Of a stretch of 5,781 nucleotides of DNA, positions 5,176 through 5,781 are shown one piece after another. Under the pieces are notes generated by a model, which had not been told where the DNA came from, ran no database searches, and saw nothing but the letters and a program-made list of their open reading frames with translations. The DNA lies in assembly GCA_039934375.1 (NCBI GenBank), contig JBDTMH010000276.1, forward strand, positions 1 to 5,781, read 5' to 3'. Numbering within the stretch: the stretch's first letter is position 1; every line of letters begins with the position of its first letter. The translations under genes were made by a program, and so were the position numbers. The DNA comes from CAISIP01 sp039934375. GTDB lineage: Bacteria; Pseudomonadota; Gammaproteobacteria; Burkholderiales; Burkholderiaceae_C.

Positions 5176-5781
5176 TCAACCGACGGCGCCTTCCAGCGAC
5201 ACCGCCAGCAAGGCTTTGGCTTCAAGTGCGAATTCCATCGGCAGCTCTTCGAGCACCTCCTGGCAGAAACCACCGACGATGAGCGCCGTGGCTTCTTCGG
5301 GGTCGATGCCGCGCGCGCGGCAATAGAACAGCCGCTCTTCGGAGATGCGCGTGGTGGTGGCTTCGTGTTCGAGCACGGCGTCGGCGCGCTGGGCCTGCAG
5401 GTACGGGAAAGTGTGGGCGCCGCAGTGCGGACCGATCAACAGCGAATCGCACTGCGTGTGGTTGCGCGCACCGATGGCGGTGGGGGCCACGCGCACCAGG
5501 CCGCGGTAACTGTTTTGTGCCCGGCCGGCGCTGATGCCCTTGGAGACAATGCGGCTGCGGGTGTTGCGCCCCAGATGGATCATCTTGGTGCCGGTGTCTG
5601 CCTGCTGATAGTGGTTGGCAACCGCGATCGAATGGAACTCGCCGCTCGAGTCGTCGCCGCGCAACACCACGCTGGGGTACTTCCAGGTGATGGCGCTGCC
5701 GGTCTCGATCTGGGTCCAGGCGATGCGCGAGCGCTTGCCCGCGCACAGGCCGCGCTTGGTGACGAAGTTGTAGATGCCGCC
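5176..5781 (-). CDS. sufB: SufB, Fe-S scaffold protein, C-terminal 201 residues
   Basis: Only the last 201 residues are in the window; E. coli SufB has 495, so more than half lies beyond the right edge. The frame is open to the edge, beginning GGIYNFVTKRGLCAGKRSRI. Conserved blocks follow: TGSAITWKYPS, YQQADTGTKMIHLGRN, SKGISAGRAQNSYRGLV, TQCDSLLIGPHCGAHTFPY and EHEATTTRISEERLFYCRARGI, ending in LLAVSLEGAVG. Counting from the C-terminus, the cysteine of TQCDSLL (codon 5449-5451) falls at E. coli Cys405, and the second glutamate of EHEATTT (codon 5362-5364) at Glu434, both needed for cluster formation. SufB receives the sulfur and holds the nascent cluster within SufBC2D. It is the most conserved protein of the group and the most upstream suf gene seen. 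The operon promoter and any Rrf2/IscR-type regulator would be to the right of the window. Confidence 0.97.
   Translation of the reverse strand, partial: GGIYNFVTKRGLCAGKRSRIAWTQIETGSAITWKYPSVVLRGDDSSGEFHSIAVANHYQQADTGTKMIHLGRNTRSRIVSKGISAGRAQNSYRGLVRVAPTAIGARNHTQCDSLLIGPHCGAHTFPYLQAQRADAVLEHEATTTRISEERLFYCRARGIDPEEATALIVGGFCQEVLEELPMEFALEAKALLAVSLEGAVG

Noticed and set aside
1..5781. Mobile elements, CRISPR arrays, tRNA or rRNA genes
   Set aside because: I saw no regularly spaced direct repeats, transposase-like protein, cloverleaf or rRNA-like sequence; nearly all of the window is explained by the listed genes.

Overview
The window is a GC-rich bacterial segment whose protein-level features fit a proteobacterium. 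I lean towards a beta- or gamma-proteobacterium, but the sequence alone does not settle the genus. Almost all of it is coding, and every gene I can support belongs to a known family.

Left part, + strand: positions 1-233 hold the 3' end of a TRAP transporter large permease (DctM type), cut by the window edge. A 185-bp non-coding gap (234-418) follows, with a weak candidate promoter and an imperfect palindrome. A small complete AhpD/carboxymuramuconolactone decarboxylase-family gene lies at 419-886.

Right part, - strand: from 938 to the right edge there is one tightly packed SUF iron-sulfur cluster assembly operon. In transcription order it reads sufB (3' part only, 5' end outside the window), sufC, sufD, sufS, sufU, sufT. 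The sufB-sufC junction has a 19-bp gap. All later junctions overlap by 4 or 8 bases (GTGA, 8-bp overlap, ATGA, ATGA), which points to translational coupling. The suf operon and the ahpD-like gene converge, with only 51 bp between their stop codons and no convincing terminator.

How the genes work together: SufS takes sulfur from cysteine as a persulfide. SufU, a zinc-binding sulfurtransferase, accepts it in place of SufE. SufB, SufC and SufD form the ATP-driven scaffold on which the cluster is built. SufT is a DUF59/MIP18-type accessory factor linked to cluster maturation. Catalytic residues are intact in every gene. SufS carries a histidine (His344) at the position that swaps zinc ligands with SufU in Bacillus subtilis, matching its SufU neighbour. 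The AhpD-like protein has a CxxC active site typical of peroxide-related enzymes; any functional link to the suf operon is inferred from position only.

I found no mobile element, CRISPR array, RNA gene or clearly new system. The points worth a second look are variations inside the SUF proteins and the small regulatory gap before the ahpD-like gene.
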